A DNA stretch of 64,000 nucleotides, from assembly GCA_965153355.1 (NCBI GenBank), contig OZ231127.1:28892001-28956000 (forward strand), in the 5' to 3' direction. Made by a program: the position numbers and the translations under genes. This DNA comes from Flaccisagitta enflata (Eukaryota > Chaetognatha > Sagittoidea > Aphragmophora). The first letter of the stretch is position 1; each line of letters opens with the position of its first letter. This document shows positions 63,163 through 64,000 of this stretch, in pieces. The notes beneath the pieces are model-generated. The model made no database searches. It saw only the letters and a list, made by a program, of their open reading frames with translations, and was not told the DNA's origin.

Positions 63163-64000
63163 TCAGTGTTTCTTAAGCGCGGGAAAGTCTTCGTACAATT
63201 GAATGGGCCTCTGGCACAGCGGGCAATTTGACTTCTCACGAACCCTGCATTACAGTAGAGGAGAGGCGAGATGATTAATTGTTACAACTAAACACATTTT
63301 TTCTGAAGTTCTTCATAACAGTGACACGATAAGTTAGGTTGCTTCACGTGGCAATCTTTTATCTCATTAATATACATTAGAAGGTGATAAAAAAAAAAAA
63401 TTCTAACCTGCCTATAGTAATAAAAAGAAATGATCATTTGTTTTGAAAAGAATATTTTTTACATAGATTTTGGAGATACAGGAATAAATACAACAAGGCC
63501 GGATACACGGCTACCCCAGTCGCGTGCGGGTGGGCAGGGGCCATATTTGAGGTCACCAGAGCATTTGGGCAGGAGCAGTAGGGTCTAAGAATAAAAAACA
63601 TAAAAAAGTAGTGTGACCGACCAACCAACCAACCGACTGACCGACAGACAAAGCGGGGTGTAGAGTCGCGTAGCACGCGACTAAAAAGCTTTCTTATAAA
63701 TTATAGAGCACATATACAAATTTTATTGAGTGAATAAATGATAATCATTTAAGAAATAATAATTTATCATATTACAACGTACAAATTAAATCTAACCGAA
63801 AGTGCATACTACCAACAACTTCTTTTAGCAAAAGGGGAACAGAAAGTTGCGTTTCTGTAAGAATTAAGTCCATGATTCCATGGTTACCCCATTGAAAAAA
63901 AAAAAAAAAATTAAAAGGAAAGCTGTTCTTAATATGAGGTTCAACTAACCATTTCTTGATACAGGCCCGATGAAATTGATGATCGCACTCCATCAAATGT
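63163..64000 (-). CDS. RING-H2 finger protein, C-terminal exons (partial)
   Basis: The gene enters from the right edge. Exon A (64000-63950) encodes HLMECDHQFHRACIKKW, the Cys-His-His-Cys half of a RING-H2 domain. Exon B (63244-63163) gives VREKSNCPLCQRPIQLYEDF and a short tail to TGA, supplying the final CPxC pair. The donor GTTAGT and acceptor AATGCAG join inside the Trp codon. This zinc-binding fold recruits E2 enzymes, so the product is probably an E3 ubiquitin ligase with a C-terminal RING. The family member cannot be told from this part. Confidence 0.8.
63492..63688 (-). mobile_element. Hairpin-ended element in the RING gene intron
   Basis: On the minus strand: AGTCGCGTGCTACGCGACT perfect hairpin, CTACACCCCGCTTTGTC, GTCGGTCAGTCGGTTGG, GCCCCTGCCCACCCG, and CACGCGACTGG repeating the full 8-bp distal arm. 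The end is a CCGTGTATCCGG hairpin then CCTTGTT. It lies in the 705-bp intron, same strand as the gene. Confidence 0.85.

Overview
This is a metazoan nuclear window. It carries a laminin beta chain gene, a CDC25 phosphatase gene with spliceosomal introns, and the last two exons of a RING-H2 gene. No prokaryotic, organellar or viral gene set is present. I cannot name the species. The low gene density, abundant microsatellites and GTCY-rich interspersed elements fit an invertebrate; a short TTAGGG-type telomere-like tract (49145-49196) is compatible with many non-arthropod animals.

Layout. 1-6472: no gene; CT, CTTT, CAA and GAAT microsatellites, a non-autonomous hAT element with a perfect 8-bp target duplication (2182-3010) and several small hairpin-ended elements. 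6473-12445 (minus): laminin beta in two coding exons, one of them 5.05 kb. 12446-27977: about 15 kb without a recognisable gene, made of trinucleotide, GAAA/CTTT and CT/GA arrays, a large repeat (20667-22450) and a cluster of hairpin-ended elements. 27978-38065 (plus): CDC25 in four coding exons, with a 6.2-kb first intron that hosts a tandem-array element. 38066-44830: 3' flank, very long CT arrays, a 1.3-kb foldback, a hAT-like MITE and a palindromic TA-flanked MITE. 44912-48516 (minus): a decayed Jockey/CR1-type LINE broken by a 7-bp duplication. 48565-63100: nested MITEs, a 3.2-kb transposable satellite with an 8-bp target duplication, and four foldback elements with internal 20-bp repeats. 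63163-64000 (minus): 3' end of a RING-H2 gene.

The most interesting signal is a design shared by most small dispersed elements here. A 5' hairpin (X-loop-X') is followed by a GTCY-type tetranucleotide run, a variable body that is often a tandem array, a second downstream copy of X', a short GC hairpin and an end like GGCCTTGTT. X differs between copies, but within several copies all three arms change together (AGTCGC, AGTTGCG, AAGTGCG, AGGTGC, AAGATGCG). This architecture resembles Helentron-associated elements (DINE-1/HINE class), and the coordinated arms suggest a pairing constraint or arm templating.

The genes have no evident functional link: laminin beta builds basement membrane, CDC25 drives the cell cycle, and the RING protein is a probable E3 ligase.
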